From assembly GCF_030864355.1 (NCBI RefSeq), contig NC_083394.1, positions 930,001 to 994,000 of the forward strand: a stretch of 64,000 bases of DNA, read 5' to 3'. The notes under the pieces were generated by a model. That model did not search any database, was not told where the DNA came from, and saw nothing but the letters and a program-made list of their open reading frames with translations. The translations under genes were made by a program, and so were the position numbers. The stretch's first letter is position 1. Every line of letters starts with the position of its first letter. This DNA is from Cutaneotrichosporon cavernicola. Taxonomy: Eukaryota; Basidiomycota; Tremellomycetes; Trichosporonales; Trichosporonaceae. Positions 34,787-44,885 of this stretch are shown in pieces.

Positions 34787-35307
34787 ATGTTCGCTCTCGC
34801 CCTCACCATCCTTGGCCTCGTAGCAGCTGCCCCCACTCCTGGGCTGCAGCGTTACCACCCCAACGGGTCCAACACCTACTGCCTCTCGGGCATGGACAGC
34901 GGTTACAGCAGCATGTAAGTGCCATGTCCTGGCTTGATGCTGATACTAGTGACGGATGCGGACTGGGTCTCCAGAACTTTGAGCTTGCCAGTGGCCAGCT
35001 CCGCCAGACCGACGGCGGATACAACATGTGCATCTACCCCGAGGGCGAGTCGAACGGCGCCAAGGTCAAGGGCGCTATCTGCACGAATGCACACTCGAAC
35101 TGGGCACCCGGGCCGCGCCCGGGCACGATTGCGTGGAAGGGTGTCTGGTGCCTCGACAACTCATGGGGAAAGCTTGAGGTGAGCCTTATGGGAATCAGTT
35201 CTGACAATCAGGAGGGCAACCCTGTCCAGATCTGGAAGTGCTCCAGTTACACCAACAAGAACCAGGTGTGGACGACGACCGCGGCTCCGGCTGGTGGGTG
35301 GTTTTAG
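34787..35307 (+). CDS. Small secreted beta-trefoil (ricin B-type lectin-like) protein
   Basis: Secreted protein of about 150 residues in three exons (introns about 34916-34951 and 35180-35211). The first 15 residues, MFALALTILGLVAAAPTP, are a signal peptide with an Ala-x-Ala cleavage region. The mature part has six or so cysteines and sugar-binding beta-trefoil features: NTYCLSGMDSG, MCIYPEGES, WCLDN, then PVQIWKCSSYTNKNQVWT, which carries the QxW-type motif of ricin B-like carbohydrate-binding domains. Only part of a trefoil fits in this length. It is a lectin-like fold without any catalytic domain, so this is not called a toxin. The ligand is unknown. TATA box and tandem element upstream suggest regulated expression. 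Confidence 0.75.
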
Positions 35308-36145
35308 AAGCTAGAGGGAGGGTTGAACTGGGGGAAGACAAAAGCAGTTCGGGCCCTTGGGGGACGGCGGGGAAGGCCACCTCCATACGCATAAAGAATA
35401 TAGTCTAGCCCGAATGGTTGTACATCCAGTACATGTAGTATACTGCCAAGTATTGTGGAACAAGTGAGGAGAGAGTGAAGGCATTGTTGTTGAGAGCCGT
35501 GCTTGCGCCACAACCACGAGAGTTGCGGAGGAGATTCCTCTGCCGAAGGGGTGTACCGATAGGCTTGAATTGCAGAGACAACTGTTAGCATTGGGACTAG
35601 GATAATAGCGCCACACAGGCTTATTGACTGAAGAATCCTAAATGAGCCACATGTCAATCGACGTGCCAACCCCCGAACGCGCGCGAAATCGCGTACACTA
35701 CTTGCTCACCAAGGTGCTCGGTTCGTCCCACACATGGGCAGTAACGCACACTCTACTTTGGCCCTGCCCTGGCCCCAGGAGTGGGGACATGGAATGAAGA
35801 GCCTGACTGGAGGTTTGGGGTACACATTCCGCAACAGAGTTAACGCACACTCTCGTTTAGTGAATAGGGCCAGATCCCGCCACATACACTCTACCCAGTG
35901 GCCTGGGCCGGGTCACTGGAGCTCAGCCTGTACTTTCACGCTGCCCAACTAGCCCTTCTATTCTATTTAATTAGGTCTGGACGGTCGGGACCACGTCAGG
36001 AGGCTCTTGATGATATTATAGTTCCCGATCCAAGCAGCATCGGATGGTTGTAGCTCAGTTCTGCCTCTGACGTAACCCTGGAATCTCTAAAATGCAAGTC
36101 ATATTGCGCATTAATCTTAGACCTCATTCGCCCAGTTAGCCTACA
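35308..36145. other. Intergenic region, convergent gene ends
   Basis: 838 bp between the lectin stop and the stop of the Zn2Cys6 factor. No gene is supported. It carries the second copy of a 15-bp sequence (36021-36035) also found upstream of the lectin, and two copies of the motif taacgcacactct (about 35744 and 35844). Confidence 0.5.
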
Positions 36146-38436
36146 TCACGTCCCTGGTAACCAGTTTCCCAAATCTCCCTCGGGGGCTGGCGTACCGTCC
36201 ATACCAGCGAACCAGTTGGCGAGGATCGACAGGTCTTCAGGCCAGACGACAGAATTCTCTTGCACAGTCGGCTGGTCGGTCCATGGGAGCGTGCTGAATC
36301 CCGTGACCCACTGTTCGAGGAGTGGACTACTCTCTGCCGGCGGTGGGACGGCAGCGGCAGCATCGGCGCTGATGTTCGTGGTAGGCAGGACTCCCGATGC
36401 ACGGGCGCGTTCGACGGCGCGGCGCAGGATGCCAGTAAAGGGGTGTGAGGGGTCTGCGTGAGTCTCTCCTTCTAGTATCCGGGAAAGTTGGACTCACACT
36501 GTGGCAGCTTGATGAGTAGCTTGTCTAGGTCTAGCGAGACTTGGTATACGTCGCAGGCGGGGAAAACCTCGACCATGCGAATGAGGTATCGAGCCGTGGC
36601 GATAATGCCCGCGTGGAAGCTGTGGTTGGCGTACTCGCTGTCTTTTGCTTGTTCGCCAGCCCCAATGTTCGCAATCAGATAGGCGCCAGCACGCACCGCA
36701 GCCGTGAGCCATCCCTGTCGTTCGCGGGGGAGAAGAGCGACGTCCTCGGGCGTCTTGATGCCTTGCCATGCGGGCGCGTTCGCGTACATTACACAATAGG
36801 CGCGCTGGGATCGTACTGTCGTCAGCTCATCCTACAAAGACTCACGTTCTCGGAGGAGGTAATGGTCTGATGGGAGGCCTGCGCGGTCTGAAGTCAGTCC
36901 CGAAGAACGGAGGCGTACGATAATACTCGAGCCAGTGCTCGTACACCTCAGCCACCTTGGCGTTGGCCTCGCGCAGCATCTCGTCGAGCTCTGGGCCGCT
37001 CGGGCCTCCGCTGCCTGGATGGAAGAGGGGCTCGCGAACGACGAGCAGTTCTAGCGCAACAACGGTCCGCGCGTCCCAGATATTCATCATTGGATGGGCG
37101 ACGTACGCGCGCGCATGCTTCATCGTCTCGCCAACGGGGAACTGTAGCGGTAGGGCGTGGTTGTAGCTCATCTCGTATGACTGTTTCACCAGCTGCCGTC
37201 AGTCCTATCTTTCCATTGCGTACGGCAAGCCAGACGCGCGCTCCGGCGATGAGGGCACGCTGCCGCTCCGTGTCGCCGCCCTGGTCGCGCAGGTGTGCGA
37301 GACAGAGAAAGAGACGCATGTCCACCCTATCGTCAGCGCGCTCTCACATAACCCCACGCTAGAGACAGTGCGTGACAGCTCGCGCGCCACCCGTGGGCTG
37401 TATACAGGCTCAGAATGGTGAGACTCTGCACGGTCTCGAGCGTCGCGATGGGCGAGAACACGGTCGCCTTGGCCATGTTCTCTGCCTGTTCCCTGCATTT
37501 CCGAGTTAGGTCTGACGCGCGCGCACATCCGTCCCGTGCGCGTGAGGAGACGTAGAGTAAAACGGTGGTGAGGAATGGCGAGCGTGCACGTACGTCCGCC
37601 CACGTATCCTCCTTTGGATCGAGTACGGGAAGGAAAGGGTATGCGTAGTCGAAGAAGCTGATGTCAGATAGCCCAGCAAGCACCTACGCTTGGAACAGCT
37701 CGCGTCCCTCAGCTTCGGCGCACCATCCCAACGTCACGGGATCGGCAGAGTACCACACCCCGCCGTGGGCGCGGACAGCCGGGACGGCGTCCTCCACCCG
37801 CCGGCGCTTACGCGTGTTGCCGTCCCACCGCCCGCCGGCATCATATCCATCCGCTCGCAAGCGCTCCGCCTCCTCGCGTCGGGTTAGGTCGCGGAACGGC
37901 TCGGCGGTGGCGAGGTCCATTGGGTCTTCGTCGTCAGACGCACTCTTCGCGGGAGAAGGGGCCCGCTCGTCCAGCGTCGGCCATGATTCAGGCCGCCCAA
38001 CGGGATGATCGCCTGCATCAGCGCCTTCCAGTAACGACTCACTGATATGGGTGTATGCCGTGAGCGGCGACGCGGTTATGGGCGTGCGCTGCATGTTCCT
38101 TAGGAAGGCGGAGATGTCGTCCAGTTTGCCGTTGATTCCGCCCACTTGTCCCTCTAGGCTCTCTAGTCTAGATTTCGTCGCGCGTGAGAAAGAATCGAAT
38201 TCTTCAGGACCCATACGTGGTACGCCGCCCATCTCGAAGCGACACTCGAGCTTCATGTTCGCACATCGCTTACATGGGGGCTTCTCCTTGCCTATACACC
38301 GGATCTTCATTCTGCGGCACCCGTCCTGCCGTTAGCAGCGTCGGAGAGAGCCATACACAAGCGCCTGGTGTCAGCTAGACCACGAGAGAGACGTACGTTG
38401 CGGAGCGTCTTTGCCGTCGCCGTCGTCGGAACCCAT
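36146..38436 (-). CDS. Zn2Cys6 fungal transcription factor
   Basis: Fungus-specific DNA-binding regulator of about 690 residues in about eight exons. Joining the first three exons (start 38436, MGSDDGDGKDAPQ) gives RACDGCRRMKIRCIGKEKPPCKRCANMKLEC in pieces. The cysteines are spaced C-x2-C-x6-C-x7-C-x2-C-x6-C, a full binuclear zinc cluster. A short coiled segment follows (SRLESLEGQVGGINGKLDDISAFL), a likely dimerisation helix, then KRRRVED. The fungal TF middle-homology region includes FFDYAYPFLPVLD, TVQSLTILSLYTAHGW, DMRLFLCLAHLRDQGGD, and MMNIWDARTVVALELLVVRE. Target genes are unknown; neighbouring lectin and acetyltransferase genes are candidates. Stop TGA at 36146. Confidence 0.9.
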
Positions 38437-38811
38437 GTCGAATGAGAGATGATGAATCAAGTCAAGTTGTGGGCTGTTCAGGTGACTGAACCAAATACCG
38501 CCGCTAATAGGGCCCCGGGTTACCCCACATGATTGCGGGCGAGATTACATTGTCTGTTCCAATCCTCTCCTCAAAGACGGGAATGCAGCAGTTGGTCGCT
38601 AAATGTACTTGTCGCGAACGGGAATCTGGAGCAGGAGAACGGGAATCTCCTGTTGCATGGGGAACCGTTATATCTAATGGGCTCGGAGACATCGGAGACT
38701 CGGGCCGAGGAGGCCCTCCACTATCTCGTGTGACGCACGAGGCGCTCTTGTTGACTGTACTCGACATTTGGTCAGCACACAGTGATGCACGGACATTGTG
38801 TATCATTATAA
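38437..38811. other. Intergenic region upstream of the Zn2Cys6 factor
   Basis: 375 bp between the factor's start and the stop of the upstream minus-strand gene. No reading frame is convincing and no motif stands out. Confidence 0.4.
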
Positions 38812-40217
38812 CTACATACATCGCCGGGTAAGCTCCTCAACGGTGCCCTCTTCCCCATCGGCCATGAGACAAATGAGCTTCTCCCAAATACGGTGCACTT
38901 GCGCAATCTGCGCGCTGTCGGCAGGGACACCCTCCCAGAAAACAGTGGTCAGGCGGAGGCCCTTGGTGTGTCCGACGACGTTGGCACCGATGGCAAATGA
39001 GCTGGGATGGCATGCCTGGCCCCAAATATGATCAATCGCGTCCGGCGGCAAGCGGAACCGGCCGAGATTGGAGACCATGATACCTTCAAAGAATGGCGAG
39101 GGGCAGCTGGCGCGGTCGGTCAAGTACTTCATCCAGCCGGTGGTACCGTTCTTCTCAGTATTGGGGATAAACCTGAGCATGGACACGATCTTGCGGGCCA
39201 CAACGCCTGCCGAAGGGGAGAGGAGGAAGGCGGCCGAGTCGCGCGCGAGGTCCCATAGATCGTCTCGGGCACGGAATTCATGGTTCCGAATAAAGAGGGA
39301 GGTGTAGAGCCCCGTTAGGGATGAGTGGCCTTTACTTGTGTTGCGGTCCGAGCGAGGCGTGTTTGCGATAAAGTGAAATGGCTTATCGGTGTGGAAGACA
39401 GCCCATACGGCGGCAGTGTAAGCTGTCTCGATTAGGGGATGCAACGTCTTGACGCCTTTCTGCTTGCCGACCGCGCTGAGGCGGCCAAGGGTATCGGCGT
39501 CGACCGATGCTCCAAGTATACTCCAATCCCGCCCGAGTGGAGAGGCCTCGCACAGTCCAGGCCACGGCTCGCTGCGCGTAACCCACCGCTGGATGAAGCG
39601 CGGGAGGATGGGGATAACGAGCTCGCGCCAAAGGGCCTTGACGATCATGCCTAAGCCGGCCCGCAGCATGACCGTTTCATCGTAAGTCCTGTGCGTCCCC
39701 TCCTCCATGTGGAGGGCGTACACACTCAGTGGGTCATCGCGGGGTGCAGTCATCGCTGCGACAAGGCCGAGCGACCCCATGCCATCCGCAATGACGTGAT
39801 TGCAAGTCACGGCCACTAAGCCAGGGTACACGCCAATGCGCCAGAGCGGCGTCTGGGCCCCAGCCTTGCGGGCGCGCATAATCTTCAGCTCAGCGACAAG
39901 CACGGCCATGGCGTCTCCGACGGCATCGCATTCGTATACGATCTCGGTCGGCTTGAACGGCTGCTCGCGCACAGCAAACGTTGGCTTGCACGTGTAGGCG
40001 CCCGAGATGACGGATCGTAGGAGCGGGAGACGAGATTGCGCCTCGAGTACCCGTTCCTGCAGCTCATCGAGACTTGGGAGCTTGGAGTACGAAACAACGT
40101 GCGTGATTATCATCGGGTGTCCCGTTTCGTCGCATGCCAGAACGTAGCGCTCAAACAGGGACACTGACGTCAGCGCAACGAGGGAGCAAGTTGGACTGTC
40201 TCACAAGGCCGTTTCAT
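38812..40217 (-). CDS. Alcohol acetyltransferase (AATase/Atf-like) family protein
   Basis: Acyl-CoA dependent transferase of the fungal alcohol acetyltransferase family, about 454 residues in two exons. The first exon is only MKRPL (start 40217), joined over a 41-nt intron to SLFERYVLACDETGHPMI. The active-site motif HxxxDG is present in AVTCNHVIADGMGS, with the histidine as general base. Other family-like blocks are LQERVLEAQSRLPLLRS, WSILGASVDADTLGRL (start of the second subdomain), TLHPLIETAYTAAVWAVF, SSLTGLYTSLFI, and VSNLGRF before the C-terminal HPSSFAIGANVVGHTKGLRLTTVFWEG. Yeast Atf1 makes acetate esters; related enzymes modify secondary metabolites. The substrate here is not predictable. 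A TATAAATA box lies about 157 bp upstream. Confidence 0.82.
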
Positions 40218-41013
40218 GTTGTGTTGTGAGGAAGACGCTGTTCTTCAATGTGCATTTTAAGGAGTGGAGGAGTGGAGAAGGTCAAAGAGGTCAAAGTGTA
40301 ATGAGAGGCACATGGCCGCACCGACGTGGAAGTTTAGCAACTACAGAGGACAAGAAGGATGCCCAAGTGTTTTTATTTATACGGCTACTAAGTATAACTA
40401 GTGTCTGGACCTGGCAAGTCTTGCCAAACACACGTCAACCGTGGGAGAGATGACTCGACTTTGGTTCATGATGACCGTGGGAAACCATTTGCTACTGCCG
40501 TGGGATAATTGGCCATCTGCTCCTCACGCGGTAAGGAAGTCCAGTCAACTAGTCAACTTGTTGTGCCAAGGCTTGCAGCCTCCACCAGGCAAGACAAGGT
40601 GAAACCAGGCTGTGCGATGCTATGCATACCGCACCCCCCTAAGACTCTGCGTCTCGTAGTTTGTAGGCTGTAGCCGCTGGCTAGCGTCCATTACAAGCCT
40701 ATCATCCCTTTGATCGCGTTTGACTCTTCTTTATTCTACTTGCCCTACAAGCCCATATTAACAACTTCCCTCAATCCTCCACTCGCCACCCGACAGTCCC
40801 GATCATCCATCGCGTCACCCTCGCTTTGTTGTTGCTCTTCACTCCTCACTCCTCACTCTCAACCCTTTCCGCACTCTTGTCTCTTAGGCCTAACAAGCAC
40901 CGCAGAATCACAACATTGACCCCACCCCGCCCCTATCGCGCTACCCCGTGCAGTCTACATAACCCCGATCCCGCAAAGTCTAGTCATCCTCATCCAGTCA
41001 TCCAGTCGCCAAC
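40218..41013. promoter_or_regulatory. Divergent promoter between the acetyltransferase and bZIP genes
   Basis: 796 bp between divergent starts. On the minus strand a TATAAATA box (40374-40381) serves the acetyltransferase. The bZIP side (40625-41013) is C/T-rich with no plus-strand ATG for 389 nt, consistent with a leader scanned to the ATG at 41014. Confidence 0.55.
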
Positions 41014-42114
41014 ATGCCTCCTCTCCTGGGTGCCGCCGACTCGTGAGTACTTATAGTTGCTCTCTAACATTAGCTTCAACTCGTCCTCAGCAACGATCAA
41101 GGCCGACACCTCGCGCGACCGCCGTAACCCCCCTTCCTCAAACGCCCTCAGACCACAGGACAGCGTCGGGCGCGAGTTGGACGCCCTCATCGGCGGACGT
41201 AACGGCCTCCTCCAGAGCGACAACGGCGTTGGTGACGTCGACCTCCTCTCGCGCTATGTGCGTCGCTGTCTGATGCAACTTGAAACTGATATCAGCTCCG
41301 CGGGACCCATACACTCCCTGGCGAGATTTCCTTTTCAGACCCCAACACCAACACTGGCGTTGACCCCCTCTCATACGTCGTGGACCCGTCGGCGCCCGAC
41401 GTCAACTTCTTCGCCGATTCCGAGTTCGAGACGACCAACGCGTTTCAGTTCCCCCAGCCTGGGCATGAGCCGGCGTCAACCATCTCACCATCAACTTTTG
41501 CGGGCCCTTCTGTACCTCTTGAACGTCCCTCATCCTCCTTATCCCACAGATCACACCACTCAGACTACTCGTACTCGACAACTGAGGGAAGTTACGTGAC
41601 CACCGACGACGACGGCGACGACCTCATGAACCAGCAGCCGTCCGCTGCGGCCTCTCCGTCGCCACTCAACGAGCTTGGTCAGCTCAACCTTGGCTCGTCC
41701 GCTGCGGCGTGGCACGTGGGGCCGTCGAATGGTGTGCCGCAGACCATCTCACCCGCTGCGCAGGCGCTCGGCTCGAGTGTGCGCAACGTGCCGCCCGCGC
41801 CTTCCTCCACGGCGAGCTCGTCGCGCCGCCGCTCGCACGCCGTCAGCTTCCCCGAGGAGGAGGACGACAAGCGCCAGGCGCACCTTGAGCGTGAGCTGAA
41901 CTCCATAAAGGAGCTGACATCAGACCGACGCTCGATCAATCGCCGCTCAGCGCAGAAGCACCGCCTGCGCCGCAAGGAGGAGCTCGAAAACCTGTCGCGT
42001 CAGGTCGCTGAGCGCGACAAGCGCATACATGAGCTTGAGCGCGAGCTGGCCGTCGCCCAGGGCAACCTCAAGACGCTGATGTCGCTGGTGCAGAGAGGCA
42101 AGAAGAGCGAGTGA
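41014..42114 (+). CDS. bZIP transcription factor
   Basis: Nuclear basic-leucine-zipper regulator of about 343 residues in three exons (introns about 41042-41072 and 41256-41293). The N-terminus MPPLLGAADSFNSSSATIKADTSRD and the middle (Ser/Pro/Glu-rich, with SHRSHHSDYSYSTTEGSY) are disordered activation-type sequence. The C-terminus has the basic region RRSINRRSAQKHRLRRKEEL, then heptad leucines in LENLSRQVAERDKRIHELERELAVAQGNL. The core N-x-x-S-A-x-x-H-R differs from the common N-x-x-A-A-x-x-[CS]-R: His replaces Cys/Ser just before the invariant Arg. Target site and pathway are unknown. The stop is TGA at 42112. Convergent with the next gene. Confidence 0.88.
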
Positions 42115-42353
42115 GGGGAGACGAGCGGCCAAGTCGCGAGACAGCGGCGGCACAGCCAAGGCCGTGACGGTGGGTATAGAAGCAATGGGTAAATGTGTAT
42201 CTTTTGGTTCTCTGTAACGATGACAATGCGACTGTATGAGGTGGACACATCGGGCATGAACAGGTATTGAGTGTATTTGTTGCATGGGTCGATTTAGGCC
42301 AGTTTGGCATTTTACACATCTTGCCCTCTACTATATTACAACCGTTTACGTAC

Positions 42354-44199
42354 CTACACGGTGACCCGCTGGTACAGAGCAAACACGCTCGGCACCGGCT
42401 GCCTCAAGTCGACCGCCACACGCTCTGCCCCCTTGAAGAGTGTCCACGGACCCTCCATCGCGATGAACCCCAACCCCCGATCGACGGGGACCGCAGCCCC
42501 CACCAACGCCCACTCGACCCCAGCTCCACGATCGACCATCTTCTCAATCACGTACTTGTTAGGCTCGATGAGGAGGAGTGGCCTGTGTGCGGCTGGCCCC
42601 CACCGCTCAAAGTGTGCCGTGGTCCCGCACGTTCGACACACGGCGTCGATGGGACGTACACCCGTGACCGAGGCGTCAATGTAGGGAGCCGCCCAGGCTA
42701 TGGTGGTGGAATGCGTATCTGCACCGCACAAGGTGCAGGTTCGCCGCATTATGAAGTGGGTGGTGAAGAGTTTCGAGAAGCCGCGGGCTGCCGAGAGATG
42801 GAAAAGGAGACGGTCGAGAAGGCTCCCGAGTCCGCCTACGATGCCGTCCTCTGAGGTCAGCGACGTTACTAGGGGACGTACCCAACAGTGCCCATTGCAA
42901 GCCGTTGAGCAGCACAGACAACTGCCACGGATCGTCGGGTCTGGCGTTCAGAAACGCAAGCATCGCGCAGACCGTTGCGCTCTTAACTCTGCGGTCGGCG
43001 AGGTGCTGCGCCAACGCACTCGCACGCAGCAGCACGTGAGTATACGTTGCCGCTTCGCTGGCCGCCCACACCACCGCCGCAGCCGTAGCTGAGCGCATCG
43101 CCATGGGTGACGGCCCAGGGCGATGGCTCTGCTCTGCAGCACTACGTTCCAACATCGTGTAAGAATACCGGCGCGGAAAGAACGTCTGGGCGTGCGGGGC
43201 CGGCGGTGGAAGGCTTTTGTGAGCGCCCGGATGGGGCGAGTTGCTTACAATTGGCCCGGAGCTATGGACGGACAGGCTCTGGGAGTACGTGTGCCCCTTG
43301 CGGGAAGCGGAGACCGTTCGGGGGTTAGCGGTGAGTGATACGGACTGTGGGCGAGCTGTTTGTGCGACCGAACACTCTTGGTCGCTCGCTTGCATCGTCG
43401 GTGAAGGGCGGCGCGAAATTGCGTGTGAGCGCCGGAGAGGTGATGGTTCGCTGCGCGGGAGGACGGGAACTTCGATCTCGACTGGGAGGCCGACGAGGGA
43501 CAAGGGCCGAGGGCGGGCGGAAGTTGGAGAGATCGGCGAGGGCGCGATGATGTGCGCGATATGCTTCGGTGGGGGTGTGGGTACCGGCACCGGCAAGGTG
43601 ACGGGCGTGGACGTGGGCGTGGGCGTGGGTGTGGGCGCGGGTGTGGGCGTGCGCCTGGTAGGTTGGCGGATGAGAGAGGGAGATCGGAGGAACGGGCCAA
43701 CTTCGGTCGACTGACGGATCGCAAGTGGTCGCCCATGTGATGTGCTGAACGACGTGATATCCTCGCCCTCGTCCTCAACATCTAGGGTGCCGGCCTTGGC
43801 GGTGGGCCACTCGATATCGGGCGCCGACCACACCCGTCTAAGCGGTGCGGCGGCGTAGGGTGCGGTGGGGTAGCTGTCGAGTATGGTATCTTCGCTGTCG
43901 CTGTCGCTGTTGAGGTCGCTGAGGCTAGCAGCACAGGAGGAAATGTGACTAGGCGCATGGACTTGGACGGCGGTCGCGCGCGAGCTGCGATTACGGTATG
44001 GTGTGCGAACGGCCAGTGGGTCAAAGGGGTTGAGGGGGAGCGGTTTCTCGCCATCGTTGGATCTGGATCCCTCGACAGGGAAGGCGGCGACCTGGCGACG
44101 GAGCAGGGAGAGGGGGGAGCGGAAGCGAGCGCTGCCAGACCGTGAGATGGGTGAGGTCGGACTGTCACTGTCGAGGCTTCGGTTGCGCCGGTGTTCCAT
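42354..44199 (-). CDS. Unknown protein with C-terminal region resembling a degenerate ubiquitin-specific protease
   Basis: About 604 residues in two exons (intron about 42853-42883). Residues 1-330 are disordered, Ser/Pro-rich, with a TPTP/TPVP run. The C-terminal 270 residues look folded. They read HVLLRASALAQHL, then LLEDGIVGGLGSLLDRLL, LFTTHFIMRRTCTLCGADTHSTT, CRTCG, HRPLLLIEPNKYV, EWALVGAAVPVDRGLGFIAM and GPWTLFKGAERVAVD..PSVFALYQRV. That order copies a USP (peptidase C19) domain: QDAxEFL helix, finger CxxC...CxxC about 30 residues apart, LxIxLxRF strand, GHYxAY strand, WxxFDD, and the final strand YxLFYxR. The catalytic His (GHY) would be replaced and I see no Cys box, so any such protein would be inactive. 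This is my inference from pattern order only; no family is certain. Confidence 0.6.
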
Positions 44200-44213
44200 T
44201 TGCGCGATTGGGC

Positions 44214-44215
<2 letters not shown>

Positions 44216-44253
<38 letters not shown>
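44216..44253. repeat. (GA)19 microsatellite in the leader of the USP-like gene
   Basis: About nineteen GA dinucleotides 17-55 bp upstream of the start codon at 44199; read as CT repeats on the sense (minus) strand, directly in the probable 5' leader. Confidence 0.92.
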
Positions 44254-44260
<7 letters not shown>

Positions 44261-44670
44261 AGAGACGAAATGTGGATATGAGAGTATTTTGATAAGGCAG
44301 AGAGAGGCTGGGCAGGGTACGAGGCGCGTCAGTGTCAGTGGCAACCTGCACAGACCGTGGAACCCGGACTGTTAGGTCACCGCGCCCAACCATGCCAGCC
44401 GGGCCACGGCACGCACTACGCATGCATTACGCATGTCTTGGCGCTGCGCATGGGCTGTCCTTGCGCTGCATGAAGAATGGACTTGAATGCTTGAATGGGT
44501 GGCGGAGGGAGTGACGCAGATGCGCTCAGCGGAATCCGGTGCTGAGTGGGTAGGGGCGAGGAAGGACGGTGCAAGGCAGTGCGGAATGAAACTTGAAAGC
44601 TAAGCCACTCCAACCTATACATACATCTTCTCTACCACATTCCTGGCTCCAAACGTGATCACATGTCACT

Positions 44671-44730
44671 GCTCAACTTGGAATCTTGTTCACTGCCACC
44701 GCTCAGCTTGGCACCTTGTTCACTGCCACC
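44671..44730. repeat. 30-bp tandem duplication (27/30 identical)
   Basis: Copies at 44671-44700 and 44701-44730 differ at three positions; both end in ttgttcactgccacc. It lies 155 bp downstream of the cactin stop codon, possibly in its 3' untranslated region. Confidence 0.9.
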
Positions 44731-44885
44731 ACACCACCCAGCAGCTATGCATGCTAACTATCCGGCAAGTTCGACCAGACAGACGCTGGCTTCCGAACAC
44801 AGACCAACTGGTAAAGCTCGTACATTGCGCAATGGTACCTGTGTGCCTGCCATGTTGCAAACAGAAGATGAATATTTCACTACGC

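Larger units (their letters stand above)
44200..44885. other. Intergenic region between two minus-strand genes
   Basis: 686 bp holding the leader and promoter of the gene at 42354-44199 and the 3' end of cactin. It has the GA microsatellite and a 30-bp imperfect tandem duplication at 44671-44730. No gene is supported. Confidence 0.5.

Noticed and set aside
34787..35307. Ricin-type toxin
   Set aside because: Only a short lectin-like beta-trefoil pattern is present; there is no catalytic chain, so it is annotated as a lectin-like secreted protein.
42676..43730. Plus-strand frames over the USP-like gene
   Set aside because: They mirror the TPTP/TPVP low-complexity run; the minus-strand frame is longer and has the paired CxxC motifs.
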